Positions 1-9,175 of a stretch of 64,000 nt of DNA are shown here, piece after piece. A program made the position numbers and the translations under genes. The notes under the pieces were generated by a model. It did no database searches, was not told the DNA's origin, and saw only the letters and a list, made by a program, of their open reading frames with translations. The DNA comes from Lachnospiraceae bacterium UBA3689 (lineage in GTDB: Bacteria; Bacillota; Clostridia; Lachnospirales; Lachnospiraceae), in assembly GCA_002371465.1 (NCBI GenBank), contig DFIU01000026.1, positions 1 to 64,000 on the forward strand, given 5' to 3'. Each line of letters begins with the position of its first letter. The stretch's first letter is position 1.

Positions 1-65
1 CTACTTGGGGGTAGCATATCAAAGCAGGTTCTTGCCTGGACCAGCCCTTATTAAAAAGTAAATAT

Positions 66-1634
66 TCAGCGGTGAAGTCCCAGATCCGAGACAGTGTCCT
101 TGTAGCATCTAAGATCTTCATCCAGATCTTTGTAGAGACTGATGTAGTAAGGATACATCTGGTCATAGACCCTGGCCCATTCCTCTGACGGCTCTACAAT
201 CTCCTTGATTTTCAGGATTTCATCTACAGCAGCGGCAATATCAGGGAAGAGACCGACTGAGTGACCGGCCATCAGGATATCTCCGAAGGGAACGTCACCG
301 GATTTTTCATCCAGGACATAGATGGGCATGCGGAGCATAGAAGCTTTGATCCTGGTCCAGGTTGGGCTCTTGGCTCCCCCTCCGGTGATCCGGAGACTGC
401 TGGCATGACCGCCGGCCCGATTGATCTCTGTCATGACATGGCGGAGAGAAAAGGCGGTGCCCTCAAAAACGGCCCGGGAGAAATCTTCATGCTGCGTGGA
501 CAGGGACATTCCGATAAACATACCGCGGGCGTGGGAGTTCCAAAGCGGAGCGCGTTCTCCCATAAGATAAGGGAAGAAGAGAACTCCGTTCGATCCGGCG
601 GGGACGCTGGCAGCGAGCTCATTCATCACGGTGTAGGGGTCTGACTGCTGTGCCGCGGCAAGCTCAGCTTCTCTTTGGCCCAGACTGTCCAGATACCATT
701 TGACAGCCGCGCCGGAGGTGCTGATCGGGGCATCAAAGACATAGGGAACACCGGGGATGGCGCAGGGCTTGGTTGTGACCGGAAGCCTCATATCACCACG
801 TAAGGGACTTGCCACAAAGACAAGCGAGGAGGTTCCGGTGGATTCCGCCGCTTCTCCCTGGCGGCACAGACCGGTTGCGAATACCGAAGCGGCGGCATCG
901 CTGCACCCGGCAATAACGGGAGTGCCGGCGGCAAGGCCGGTCTCTTTAGAAGCGGGAGCTGTGACTTGACCGATGACCTCCGTCGTCAGATATACCTGGG
1001 GAAGGAGGTCGTCGAAGCAGACGCCGACGGCATCCCCGATCTCCTTTGACCAGTTGAGAGTGTGGATCTCCATGCACTGACTCCGATTTGCCTGATCGAC
1101 ATCCATGGAGAAGACTCCTGTCAGATGGTAATTGATGTAGGAACTGCACTGCATGATCCGGTAGGTTTTGGCAAATAATTGGGGTTCGTGCCGACGGAAC
1201 CAGAGGATTTTGTTGGGCAGGAAGCCGGCATCCGGCTGGCCGCCGGTAATCTCAGTGAACCGGTCGTGTCCTACAGCGGCTGAGATTTCGTGCATTTCTT
1301 CAGAGGATCTGACATCCATCCAGATCAGGGCATTGCGCAGGGGCTGACCGGTCTTGTCCACAGGCAGCATGGTTACAGTCTGTGAACTGACGGAGATGCC
1401 CTTTACCTGCTCCATAATCTGTGGGCCTGCCTTTGCTGATAATTCCTGGAAAACTTCGCGGGCATTCTTCCACCACTCATTTGCGTCTTCCTCGGCCATA
1501 TCGGGACCCGGGACAAGCAATGTATTCCGCCGGGAGGCGGCTGCAATCTGATGACCATGGTTGTCTACGAGAATGGCTTTGACATTGGTCGTGCCGACAT
1601 CCATGCCGATCAGATAACCTTCAACTGATTTCAT
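66..1634 (-). CDS. xylB: FGGY-family carbohydrate kinase, xylulokinase-like
   Basis: This 522-residue protein is an FGGY sugar kinase that would phosphorylate a pentulose such as D-xylulose with ATP in the cytoplasm. The N-terminal phosphate-binding motif DVGTTNVK lies at residues 12-19, and the C-terminal ATP-site motif GGGAKSPTW is near residue 415. Length and layout fit the family (about 500 residues). The ATG at 1634 has an upstream GGAGGAA on the minus strand. Its place beside GH43, GH3 and GH39-type genes favours xylulose, but FGGY substrate cannot be fixed by eye, so ribulose or another ketose is possible. No partner isomerase is in view; it may lie beyond the left edge. Confidence 0.8.
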   Translation of the reverse strand: MKSVEGYLIGMDVGTTNVKAILVDNHGHQIAAASRRNTLLVPGPDMAEEDANEWWKNAREVFQELSAKAGPQIMEQVKGISVSSQTVTMLPVDKTGQPLRNALIWMDVRSSEEMHEISAAVGHDRFTEITGGQPDAGFLPNKILWFRRHEPQLFAKTYRIMQCSSYINYHLTGVFSMDVDQANRSQCMEIHTLNWSKEIGDAVGVCFDDLLPQVYLTTEVIGQVTAPASKETGLAAGTPVIAGCSDAAASVFATGLCRQGEAAESTGTSSLVFVASPLRGDMRLPVTTKPCAIPGVPYVFDAPISTSGAAVKWYLDSLGQREAELAAAQQSDPYTVMNELAASVPAGSNGVLFFPYLMGERAPLWNSHARGMFIGMSLSTQHEDFSRAVFEGTAFSLRHVMTEINRAGGHASSLRITGGGAKSPTWTRIKASMLRMPIYVLDEKSGDVPFGDILMAGHSVGLFPDIAAAVDEILKIKEIVEPSEEWARVYDQMYPYYISLYKDLDEDLRCYKDTVSDLGLHR

Positions 1635-1808
1635 GGGAAATTCCTCCTTGCCATTTGCCTTTGTTTATAACAGCGTGATTTCATCATATAGTTAGTCTTA
1701 TCTTAGGGAATTTTTATGACAGGAAACAGAACATTTTCCACAAAAGTGCGTGAATTAGACAGATTACTGAAAAGTGTCATGTTTATGGGCTGATTTCTGC
1801 TACTATAG

Positions 1809-2429
1809 TTACAGAGGCAGCTCCACCCATGAAAACCGATCGACAGGCGGCTTACAGCAGATTGACAGGACCTGACCCTGATTAAGCTGATGCTGAAAGA
1901 CTTGAATGGAAGAATCGGAACATAGGATCTTGGGGGCCCCGCTTTTTTGCTGAGTAAAAGAAAAGGAAAAGGCGGTAAGATCGGTATCCACTCCGGTCCC
2001 GGAGCATTTTACATAGGCCTCCTTGAGTGTCCACAGACGATAGAACCATTCCTGACGGAGAGCGGGCGTCCTTCCTCTAACTTGAAGGATCTGCTGCTCC
2101 GGTTCGGCAAGGGCACGGCGAATGAGAATCTCCGGGAAATAGCCGGGAAGCTCGGCGTCAATCCCGATCGGATGATGGTGAAAGGCACAGGCAGCCAGGC
2201 CCTTGCAGTGGGTGATATTAAAAAAGATTTCCGGATGATCCGGTAAAAAGGGTTTGCCGCCCGGCTTAAGCTGCACGAAATCAGGCGGAAGGTCCTTCGG
2301 GACAGAAAGACCAAAGAAGTTATTAAGCCCCGCTGCCAGCAGCTGGCGGCCAAGTCGATGCTCCTGGTTACTGACTGCGGTGACAGAGGAGGAAACTGGG
2401 GTATAATAGGTGTAATAAATGATTGGCAT
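1809..2429 (-). CDS. Sfp-type 4'-phosphopantetheinyl transferase
   Basis: A 206-residue Sfp/AcpT-type enzyme, which moves phosphopantetheine from CoA onto the serine of a carrier protein. The metal-binding GID motif is at residues 89-91, the WTLKEAYVK motif at about 133-141, and an FNITHCKG stretch (usual FNxSHS) at about 70-77. Single-domain bacterial members are usually 200-240 residues. It lies on the minus strand behind xylB with a 174-nt gap and is divergent from the alpha/beta hydrolase. No PKS or NRPS gene is nearby. The only carrier protein in the window is the ACP at 31054, a possible but unproven client. Function is secure at family level. Confidence 0.82.
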   Translation of the reverse strand: MPIIYYTYYTPVSSSVTAVSNQEHRLGRQLLAAGLNNFFGLSVPKDLPPDFVQLKPGGKPFLPDHPEIFFNITHCKGLAACAFHHHPIGIDAELPGYFPEILIRRALAEPEQQILQVRGRTPALRQEWFYRLWTLKEAYVKCSGTGVDTDLTAFSFSFTQQKSGAPKILCSDSSIQVFQHQLNQGQVLSICCKPPVDRFSWVELPL

Positions 2430-2514
2430 GATATCTCCCGGGCTTTTGCAGAGTCAGTTTAGTTAGGGTCAGTATATCATAGCATCAGAGGATTTGAGAG
2501 GGGCGGAGGCGACG

Positions 2515-3321
2515 ATGTATCTGAAAAATAAAGAACGGACTTTGTACTATGAGGTGAGAGGAAAGGGAGCACCCCTCCTTCTGATTCACGGCGTTCTGAC
2601 CGATGCGGGAACGTTTGAGACTGCGGCAGACCTCTTGTCCTCCTGCTTCCGTGTGATCACCTATGATCGGAGGGGAAACTCCCGCAGCAAGGGGGGAGAT
2701 GAACAGGCCTTTTCCATGGAGGATCAGATCCGGGACATCCGGGATCTGCTGGATCAGGAGGAAGCGGATGAGGCCTATGTCGTTGGGGTAAGTGCAGGGG
2801 CCGTGATTGGCGAGCGCTTTGCGGAACGGTATCCAAAACGGGTCAGGCATCTGATTTTGTATGAGCCTGCGGTGATGTGGCTGATGATGCGGCATGATGA
2901 AGATTTTCGCAGATGGGCGCTGGAGATGCGGGATCTGGTGGACCGGAAGAAGTTTAATATGGCTCTCTTTCGCTTGGCCCAGCAGATCGGCACACACGAT
3001 CGACGCAGTCCGGAAAAGACGGAGAGTCTCTCTCAAAGGGAATTGTCCAATACAAAATACGCCCTGGCGGTAGAGATTCCCTCCTTGTTTGACTATCAGC
3101 CCGACGTAGACTGGATGCGGTGCCATGCTGACCGGATTACAATTGCGGCAGGGGAGAAGAGTGGAGATACCGCCTATGTTCGCGCAGCTGAAGGGCTGGC
3201 AAGGGAACTTGGAAAGCGGACTCTCTATTTCCCCGGCAGCCACAATCTTCCCTATGACCTGCCCCAAGAGTTTGCGATTTGTGTCCTGGGCACCCTGACA
3301 CTTGCAAATAGGTCAAAATAA
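2515..3321 (+). CDS. alpha/beta hydrolase
   Basis: A 268-residue alpha/beta-hydrolase fold protein of unknown substrate. The oxyanion HG motif is near residue 25, the nucleophile elbow is GVSAG with Ser93, and a likely catalytic His sits in GSHNLPYDLP near the C terminus. I chose the ATG at 2515 rather than an upstream in-frame TTG (2494), because GGAGG at 2505-2509 lies five bases before it. It is divergent from the transferase gene. Members hydrolyse esters, lactones or similar bonds; nothing here narrows that further. No signal peptide, so cytoplasmic. Confidence 0.7.
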   Translation: MYLKNKERTLYYEVRGKGAPLLLIHGVLTDAGTFETAADLLSSCFRVITYDRRGNSRSKGGDEQAFSMEDQIRDIRDLLDQEEADEAYVVGVSAGAVIGERFAERYPKRVRHLILYEPAVMWLMMRHDEDFRRWALEMRDLVDRKKFNMALFRLAQQIGTHDRRSPEKTESLSQRELSNTKYALAVEIPSLFDYQPDVDWMRCHADRITIAAGEKSGDTAYVRAAEGLARELGKRTLYFPGSHNLPYDLPQEFAICVLGTLTLANRSK

Positions 3322-3580
3322 TGTGGTTCGCCTTGACTTTTTCCTTGATTGGTTAAGCCGGACAGGGGCATTTTGCCCTGGATTTTGGTGAGGACAAAGG
3401 ATGAAGAAAACTGCCTGGGAAGGCATACTGTATCTGTATAGGAATAAATAGCAGAATTTCCCCTTAGACAGGCTGGGAGGTATGGATGAAATGATAAAAT
3501 AGAGTCGATAGGTCCATATTGAATATTTTGACTTGTTGAGAAGAAATTAGCGCAAGCAATCATAATGAGAGGAGAAGAAT
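3322..3580. other. 259-nt intergenic interval, no gene seen
   Basis: This gap separates the alpha/beta hydrolase from the GH35-like gene. It is AT-rich towards its 3' end and carries a GGAG ribosome site just before the ATG at 3581. I see no convincing paired -35/-10 boxes, no strong hairpin and no supported small open frame. The GH35-like gene probably has its own promoter here, but I cannot place it. Confidence 0.4.
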
Positions 3581-5122
3581 ATGAGGATACCAGAGATTCG
3601 TAAGGATGAGAGAGGAATACCGACTCTGTATGTAGACGATAGGCCCTTCTTTATTTATGGAGGAGAGCTGCATAATTCGGACACCAGTGATCCTGCTTAT
3701 ATGCAGCGGGCAGTCTGGCCGGCTTTAGAGGGGCTTCACATGAATACCGTTGTGGCTCCTGTCTACTGGGAGCTGATTGAGGACCAGCAGGGGACCTATG
3801 ATTTTTCCCATGTGGATAGTCTGGTCCTACAGGCTAGGGAGCATGACTTGCATCTGGTTCTCCTCTGGTTTGGCCTGTGGAAAAACGCCGAGTCCATGTA
3901 TGTTCCGGCTTGGATGAAGAAAGATACCGACCGGTATTTCCGGGTGCAGACCGTGGCTGGGGATCGCCTCAACACCATCTCTCCCCTCTGCCAGGAAGCC
4001 ATTGACCGGGATGCGGCCTGCTTTAAGGAGCTGATGGCCCATCTTAAGGACCTCGACAGCGAGCATGGTACCGTTCTGATGCTTCAGGTGGAAAATGAGA
4101 TTGGCGTTCTCGGCAGCGCAAGGGACTATGGTGACCAGGCCAATGAGCGATTTGAAGGGACAATTCCGGACCAGCTGGCGGCGGCAACGGGAAAACAGGG
4201 AACCTGGCAGGAGGCTTACGGAGCGGATGCAGAGGAGGCCTTCATGGCCTGGCACTTTGCCCGGGCGGTGGAGCAGATTACTTCAGCCGGAAGCAGGGAA
4301 TATCCGCTGCCGATGTACGCCAATTCCTGGCTCAAGCAGTATCCCTGGTATCCGGGATCCTATCCGTCAGGGGGACCCGTGCCCCAGATGCAGGCCATCT
4401 GGCGGGTTGCAGCTCCCTCTATCAGCTTTTTTGCGCCGGACATCTATGTGCCTTACTGTGCGGAGGTCCTGGATGAATATGGAACAGCGGATAATCCCCT
4501 GTTCGTGCCGGAGATCCGGAAAGATGCGGTCACAGCCTCCTACTGCCTGTATGCCTTCGGCGCCAAAAACGCGATTGGCTACTCGCCGTTTGGGATTGAG
4601 GAGATCACGATGGATCCAGCCCTGGTGGACCGCCCTCCGATGGAGGTTATGATTGCCCTTAATATCGATCCCTCCGCCTTTGATATCGCGGGAAGTGCGG
4701 ACCTTCTGTCCGCTACTTATGCAAAACTGCATGAGATGGAGCCTTTGTTACTTGAAAACCGGGGAACAGACCGGATGCAGTGCTTTGTCCGACACGGAGA
4801 GAACGACTATGGCACGCTTCTTCATTTCCGGGACCTGGATATCCGCGTCGCCTACGATCCGAGACAGAGCGGAAAGCCGCTGGCAGCGGGCCTGTTTTTG
4901 GAGAGGGACGGAAATGATTTCCTTTTGACCGGAATGATGTGCCGCGTAGAAGCTGCCGTCAAGCCGGGTGTCAACCGGAAGGTGGGAGTCCTTCGTATTG
5001 AGGAAGGTGAGATCCGTGACGGAAAATTCGTGAGGGCAAGGGTCCTGAATGGGGATGAACAGATGTCTGTCAGGTTCGGAGAGAAACTTAAGACCCTGCG
5101 GGTGCAGTGGTATACCTACTAA
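3581..5122 (+). CDS. GH35-like beta-galactosidase with DUF5597-type C terminus
   Basis: A 513-residue retaining glycosidase of clan GH-A, closest by eye to the short GH35-type enzymes that carry a DUF5597 C-terminal domain. The TIM barrel runs from about residue 15 to 340. The acid/base is in VENEIG (Asn172-Glu173) and the nucleophile in FVPEIRKD (Glu311). A beta-rich C-terminal domain follows. There is no signal peptide, so it should act on imported oligosaccharides. Expected activity is removal of beta-galactose or a related terminal sugar from a plant side chain. The DUF5597 assignment is from memory of the family layout. The downstream GH43 lies 227 nt away on the same strand. Confidence 0.75.
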   Translation: MRIPEIRKDERGIPTLYVDDRPFFIYGGELHNSDTSDPAYMQRAVWPALEGLHMNTVVAPVYWELIEDQQGTYDFSHVDSLVLQAREHDLHLVLLWFGLWKNAESMYVPAWMKKDTDRYFRVQTVAGDRLNTISPLCQEAIDRDAACFKELMAHLKDLDSEHGTVLMLQVENEIGVLGSARDYGDQANERFEGTIPDQLAAATGKQGTWQEAYGADAEEAFMAWHFARAVEQITSAGSREYPLPMYANSWLKQYPWYPGSYPSGGPVPQMQAIWRVAAPSISFFAPDIYVPYCAEVLDEYGTADNPLFVPEIRKDAVTASYCLYAFGAKNAIGYSPFGIEEITMDPALVDRPPMEVMIALNIDPSAFDIAGSADLLSATYAKLHEMEPLLLENRGTDRMQCFVRHGENDYGTLLHFRDLDIRVAYDPRQSGKPLAAGLFLERDGNDFLLTGMMCRVEAAVKPGVNRKVGVLRIEEGEIRDGKFVRARVLNGDEQMSVRFGEKLKTLRVQWYTY

Positions 5123-5349
5123 AGAAAAAGAATTACTTTGTCGCTAAGCTGGTTCTGCCTGCTTAAATGGTGGGCAGAGGAAGGAAGACGGCCGATTGAG
5201 CAGTTTTGTTGATTATATCCAGAAACATAAGAGATAGGAGAATGCTGATGTGGGAAACAGGCGAGGGATATAAACAGGCTGGGAATCATGCCCAGAATAG
5301 ACAGGGAAATCTGGAAGGGCAGGACAATCGTGAAGGGGAGAAAAGCCAT

Positions 5350-6993
5350 ATGATCCATAATCCGATTATTCCGGGCTTTTATCCGGACCCCTCCATTGTG
5401 CGGGTTGGAGAAGACTATTATCTGGTCTGCTCCAGCTTTGAACTTTATCCGGGCATCCCGATTTTTCACAGCCGGGATCTGGCCAACTGGGAACAGATCG
5501 GCTATGTGATGACAAAGGAGAACGGCTTCCATGTGGGGGCCAATATCTATTCGGGTGGTGTCATGGCTCCCACCATTCGTTACCGGGACGGCGTCTTTTA
5601 TGTGATCAACGCGAACTTTGGAGATCGAGGAAACTTTATTGTGACCGCTGCGGATCCGCGGGGGCCCTGGTCCGAGCCCCACTGGATTACGGATGTGCCG
5701 GATATTGACTGCTCTCTGTTTTTTGATCAGGACGGCAGCTGCTATCTCATAAGTCCGGGAGATGATCCCGATGCTGACAATGGCAGGGCCTTTTTCCTCA
5801 CGCCCTACGACATCGAGGAATTTCACGTGGCAGGAGAGAGGAAAAAGATCTGGGACAGCGCGCTTAGGCGGGCCTGGGCGCCAGAGGCTCCGCACCTGTA
5901 TCATATCGGAGATTACTACTACCTGCTCATTGCAGAGGGGGGGACGGAACATAACCACTCTGTGGCAGTCGCCCGTTCGCGGACCATCGATGGCTGGTAT
6001 GAGGGAGATCCGGCGAACCCGGTTCTGACACACCGGAATCTCGGTTGGGAGTATCCGATCGAAAATGTCGGGCATGCGGATCTGGTGGACACCCCGTCCG
6101 GAAGATGGTACGCCGTGGAACTGGGCGTCAGAATCATGGGCGGACAGCATATGAACCTGGGCAGGGAAACTTTCATCTGCCCGGTCCAGTGGGAGCGGAA
6201 CTGGCCGGTCTTCGCACCCGGGAGCGGAAAGATAAAGGACGTCCTTCCGGCCGACCCGGACCTGCCCTGGACGGAAGCTACGCCGGAGATGGCAAGGGAT
6301 GATTTTGATTCCGCCACCCTGGATCTTTGCTGGAGTTTCTGGGGGACGCCCTACATGGATTTCTGGAAAATCGAAGATAGCTGCCTGAGCCTCAAATGCC
6401 TGCCAAGACCCCTGGCGAGGAAGCTAAGGCCGCTTGATTTCGAGCATGTGGACAGGAGCCGCGGTGACAATGTCAGCTTCCTGGGACGCAGGCTAAGGAG
6501 CAGAAGCTTCCGCTTCTCCTTTTCCATACGGTTTACGGCGCACGGGACCGAGTCTGCGGGCATGGTTGTCATGCAGGCGGCAAATCACCAGTATCGGCTG
6601 GAAAAGCGCTGCATAAAGGACAGACAGGCTCTGGTCCTGGTCCTCGCAACGACCGTTCAGAAGGGACTTCCCTTCCTGCCCGGTTATGAGAGCAGCACGA
6701 CGGAGGAGACTCTGAAACAAAGCTATGTTGATGAGCTTCTGCCCGGTACAGGGGATGACGATGAGCTGATCTTCTCGCTGGCCGGGAAGGAGCAGGATTT
6801 TAGTTTCTTAGTGGGACCAGATGAGAACCAGCTGGTGGAATTTTATGTCCATGCGGATGGGCGCAGGATCAATCCGGAGGAGATCGGGGGCATGGTTGGC
6901 ACTCTGGTTGGCATGTTTGCTTCCGGAAACGGTGAAGAGACCGAGAACCGGGCCGTTTTTGACTGGGCAGAGCTGAAAGAGATGACATGCTGA
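5350..6993 (+). CDS. GH43 beta-xylosidase / alpha-L-arabinofuranosidase
   Basis: A 547-residue inverting glycosidase. The GH43 five-blade propeller shows the usual acidic triad: Asp13 in YPDPS (base), Asp120 in DIDCSLFFD (pKa modulator) and Glu179 in WAPEAPHLY (acid). A C-terminal beta-sandwich of the XynB type follows from about residue 320, matching the usual 530-560-residue two-domain enzymes. I start at the ATG at 5350 (AAGGGGAG just upstream); the frame is open further up to 5206, but that extension is low-complexity and not conserved-looking. No signal peptide. It would release xylose or arabinose from xylo-oligosaccharides inside the cell. Confidence 0.85.
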   Translation: MIHNPIIPGFYPDPSIVRVGEDYYLVCSSFELYPGIPIFHSRDLANWEQIGYVMTKENGFHVGANIYSGGVMAPTIRYRDGVFYVINANFGDRGNFIVTAADPRGPWSEPHWITDVPDIDCSLFFDQDGSCYLISPGDDPDADNGRAFFLTPYDIEEFHVAGERKKIWDSALRRAWAPEAPHLYHIGDYYYLLIAEGGTEHNHSVAVARSRTIDGWYEGDPANPVLTHRNLGWEYPIENVGHADLVDTPSGRWYAVELGVRIMGGQHMNLGRETFICPVQWERNWPVFAPGSGKIKDVLPADPDLPWTEATPEMARDDFDSATLDLCWSFWGTPYMDFWKIEDSCLSLKCLPRPLARKLRPLDFEHVDRSRGDNVSFLGRRLRSRSFRFSFSIRFTAHGTESAGMVVMQAANHQYRLEKRCIKDRQALVLVLATTVQKGLPFLPGYESSTTEETLKQSYVDELLPGTGDDDELIFSLAGKEQDFSFLVGPDENQLVEFYVHADGRRINPEEIGGMVGTLVGMFASGNGEETENRAVFDWAELKEMTC

Positions 6994-7102
6994 TCTGCTT
7001 GCGCTTTTTTCTGCCTGTTTGTCATCTTCCTCAGAAAAAGGAAGAATTGACGATGGCATTTCGCGCATCCGGCGGAGGGCACAGAGGGTTTATGTAGAGC
7101 GG

Positions 7103-7123
7103 TTGTACAGAAAAATTGTACAA
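7103..7123. promoter_or_regulatory. perfect inverted repeat, candidate operator
   Basis: TTGTACA at 7103-7109 and TGTACAA at 7117-7123 form a perfect 7-bp inverted repeat with a 7-nt spacer, ending just before the ribosome site of the nitroreductase gene. TTGTACA also repeats directly at 7116-7122. The size and place suit a dimeric repressor site, for example of the MarR or HxlR kind, though no such regulator is in the window. Confidence 0.45.
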
Positions 7124-7142
7124 AAAGAAGAGGAGTCATACT

Positions 7143-7670
7143 ATGAGAGAAACCTTGAGAGACATACAGAACAGGAGAAGCGTGAAACAGTACCGGAAGG
7201 ACCAGGTTAAGGAGGAAGACCTGCAGGAAATTCTGCGAGCAGGTATGAATGCCCCGTCGGGCGGAAACCGCCAGTCCGCAGTCATGATTGTGGTACAGAA
7301 CCGGGAGTGGATCGGCCGCCTCTGCCGGTTGAACGCGCAGATTGCCGGGGCACCGGAGGGCTTCGACGTCTTCTATGGGGCACCGACCGTCATTGTGGTT
7401 GCGGCTGACTCCGCTTCCCCGGACGCAGTCAAGGATGGCAGCCTGGTGATTGGCAATATGCTCAATGCTGCCTATGCCCTGGGCCTGGGTGGCAGATGGA
7501 TCAACCGCGCGGACCGGATGCTGGAAGATCCGATCGGGAAAGAACTTCTTGATGAAGCGGGCTACAAAGGGGCTTATATCGGCGTCGGCTGCTGCATACT
7601 GGGCTATCCGGACGGAGAGCTTCCAGCGCCTATTGAACATAAGGCGGATTATTACCGGATCCTTCGATAA
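7143..7670 (+). CDS. nitroreductase-family flavoprotein
   Basis: A 175-residue FMN-dependent nitroreductase-fold protein that reduces nitro, quinone or flavin substrates with NAD(P)H. The N-terminal RRSVKQY motif that contacts the FMN phosphate is near residue 11-17, followed by NAPSGGNRQ, and GVGCCILGYPDG is in the C-terminal half. I start at the ATG at 7143, since AGGAG precedes it; an in-frame TTG at 7116 lies within the inverted repeat. The short length is typical of the small one-domain clostridial group. A MATE exporter follows after 24 nt, so both may answer to the same xenobiotic stress. Confidence 0.8.
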   Translation: MRETLRDIQNRRSVKQYRKDQVKEEDLQEILRAGMNAPSGGNRQSAVMIVVQNREWIGRLCRLNAQIAGAPEGFDVFYGAPTVIVVAADSASPDAVKDGSLVIGNMLNAAYALGLGGRWINRADRMLEDPIGKELLDEAGYKGAYIGVGCCILGYPDGELPAPIEHKADYYRILR

Positions 7671-7694
7671 AGAGAGCAGGCAGGTTTTGACGAC

Positions 7695-9053
7695 ATGGAC
7701 ACAAAGGAAAAAAATCTGAATATGACGGAAGGGAATCCCTTTTCCCTGATTCTGCGGTTTGCGGTTCCTCTGTTTATTGGAAACATCTTTCAGCAGGTCT
7801 ACAACATGGTGGACTCCATTGTGGTCGGTCAGTTTGTTGGAAAAAATGCACTGGCAGCGGTTGGCGGCTGTGGTTCGGCCTATAGTTTGATCATTGCCCT
7901 GGTCACTGGCTTTGCGACTGCCGCTTCTGTTCTGCTGGCTCAGGCCTTCGGCGGAGGAGATCCGGGACAGACGCAGCGGTCCTACACCACTTCTATCACG
8001 GTGATTTTAATGACAGGTGGGGCACTGACGGTCGTTGGATTGCTTGCAGCCCGCGGGCTTCTTACTCTGTTGGGAACACCGGCGGACGTCATGGGAGATG
8101 CTGTCATCTATTTGCGGACCATCTGTGGGGGGATTCTGGCGACCTGCCTCTACAACGCCCTGTCCTCCTGCCTCCGCGCTGTTGGCGATTCGACCACCCC
8201 GTTGGTTGCTCTGATCTTATCTTCTGTTGTCAATGTCGGCCTCGATCTGCTTTTTGTGATCGGCTTTAATCTTGGCGTCTTCGGCGTTGCGATTGCGACA
8301 GTTCTGGCCCAGATGATTGCGGGCCTTTTCTGTCTGGTCTGTGTCGTCCGCCGGACGGAGATTTTCCGGTTTGACCTGCAGTGCATGGATCGATCCATCA
8401 CGAAAGAAGTCTTTCGGATTGGCTTCCCGGCGGCCTTTTCCTCGGCGATTGTCGTCGTTTCGTCCATGTGTATTCAGCGGGCAGTCAACCTGTTCGGGTC
8501 GGATGCTGCGGCAGCCTACGCGGCGGGCAACCGTACAGAACAGGCTTTTTTGTGCTTAAGTTATGCAATTGGCATGGCGGTAGGAACCTTCTGCGGACAG
8601 AATATCGGAGCCAGAAAGTATGACCGGGTTCGTGAAGGCATCCATTGCGGCGCCATTATCAACATTCTCTACTCTCTGATGATGGCTTTTTTGATGTTTG
8701 TCTTTGCTCCCCAGGTCCTGCGGATCTTTACGACAAGTTATGCGGTTGTGGAGATCGGTGTTCCGATGGTTCGGATTACGGCGGTATTTGCCCCGCTTCT
8801 GGGTTTTGTCTTTATTTTTCAGAACTTCCTGCGTAGTGCCTCAGATATTGTGCCGACGATCTGGATGAGTATATGTGAGATTACGGCAAGAAGTATCCTG
8901 CCCTTTGTTTTCTCGGCTGCCGCAGGTTATTTTGGAATCTGGTGGGCGACTCCGGTCGGCTGGGCGGGGTCTGCGCTGATCGGTTTTCTTCGCTACCAGG
9001 GAAATACCTGGAGAAAAAAGAGTGAGGCGTCGCTGGAGCGTATTTCTGTCTGA
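7695..9053 (+). CDS. MATE-family efflux transporter
   Basis: A 452-residue integral membrane protein with twelve hydrophobic segments in two homologous halves, as in MATE (multi-antimicrobial extrusion) carriers driven by Na+ or H+. The typical opening PLFIGNIFQQVYNMVDSIVVGQFVG at residues 25-50 is recognisable. It follows the nitroreductase gene closely and is probably co-transcribed. Substrate is unknown; a toxic plant phenolic or a drug is plausible. The ribosome site is weak (AGAGAGCAGG). Confidence 0.85.
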   Translation: MDTKEKNLNMTEGNPFSLILRFAVPLFIGNIFQQVYNMVDSIVVGQFVGKNALAAVGGCGSAYSLIIALVTGFATAASVLLAQAFGGGDPGQTQRSYTTSITVILMTGGALTVVGLLAARGLLTLLGTPADVMGDAVIYLRTICGGILATCLYNALSSCLRAVGDSTTPLVALILSSVVNVGLDLLFVIGFNLGVFGVAIATVLAQMIAGLFCLVCVVRRTEIFRFDLQCMDRSITKEVFRIGFPAAFSSAIVVVSSMCIQRAVNLFGSDAAAAYAAGNRTEQAFLCLSYAIGMAVGTFCGQNIGARKYDRVREGIHCGAIINILYSLMMAFLMFVFAPQVLRIFTTSYAVVEIGVPMVRITAVFAPLLGFVFIFQNFLRSASDIVPTIWMSICEITARSILPFVFSAAAGYFGIWWATPVGWAGSALIGFLRYQGNTWRKKSEASLERISV

Positions 9054-9175
9054 GATGACTGGAACTTACAGACTTTTGGTATAGTGGATCTTTATAGAGC
9101 GGATTTTCTAAGAATAGAGAGCGCACGTTGATAAGATGCATGCCCGTATGAGCGGGAGAAAGAGGAAATGGAACG

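Noticed and set aside
1..65. Left-edge sequence
   Set aside because: Too short to assign; no ribosome site, hairpin or open frame that can be supported.
2485..3267. Minus-strand open frame opposite the alpha/beta hydrolase gene
   Set aside because: The plus-strand hydrolase has nucleophile elbow, oxyanion motif and ribosome site; the antisense frame is a shadow.
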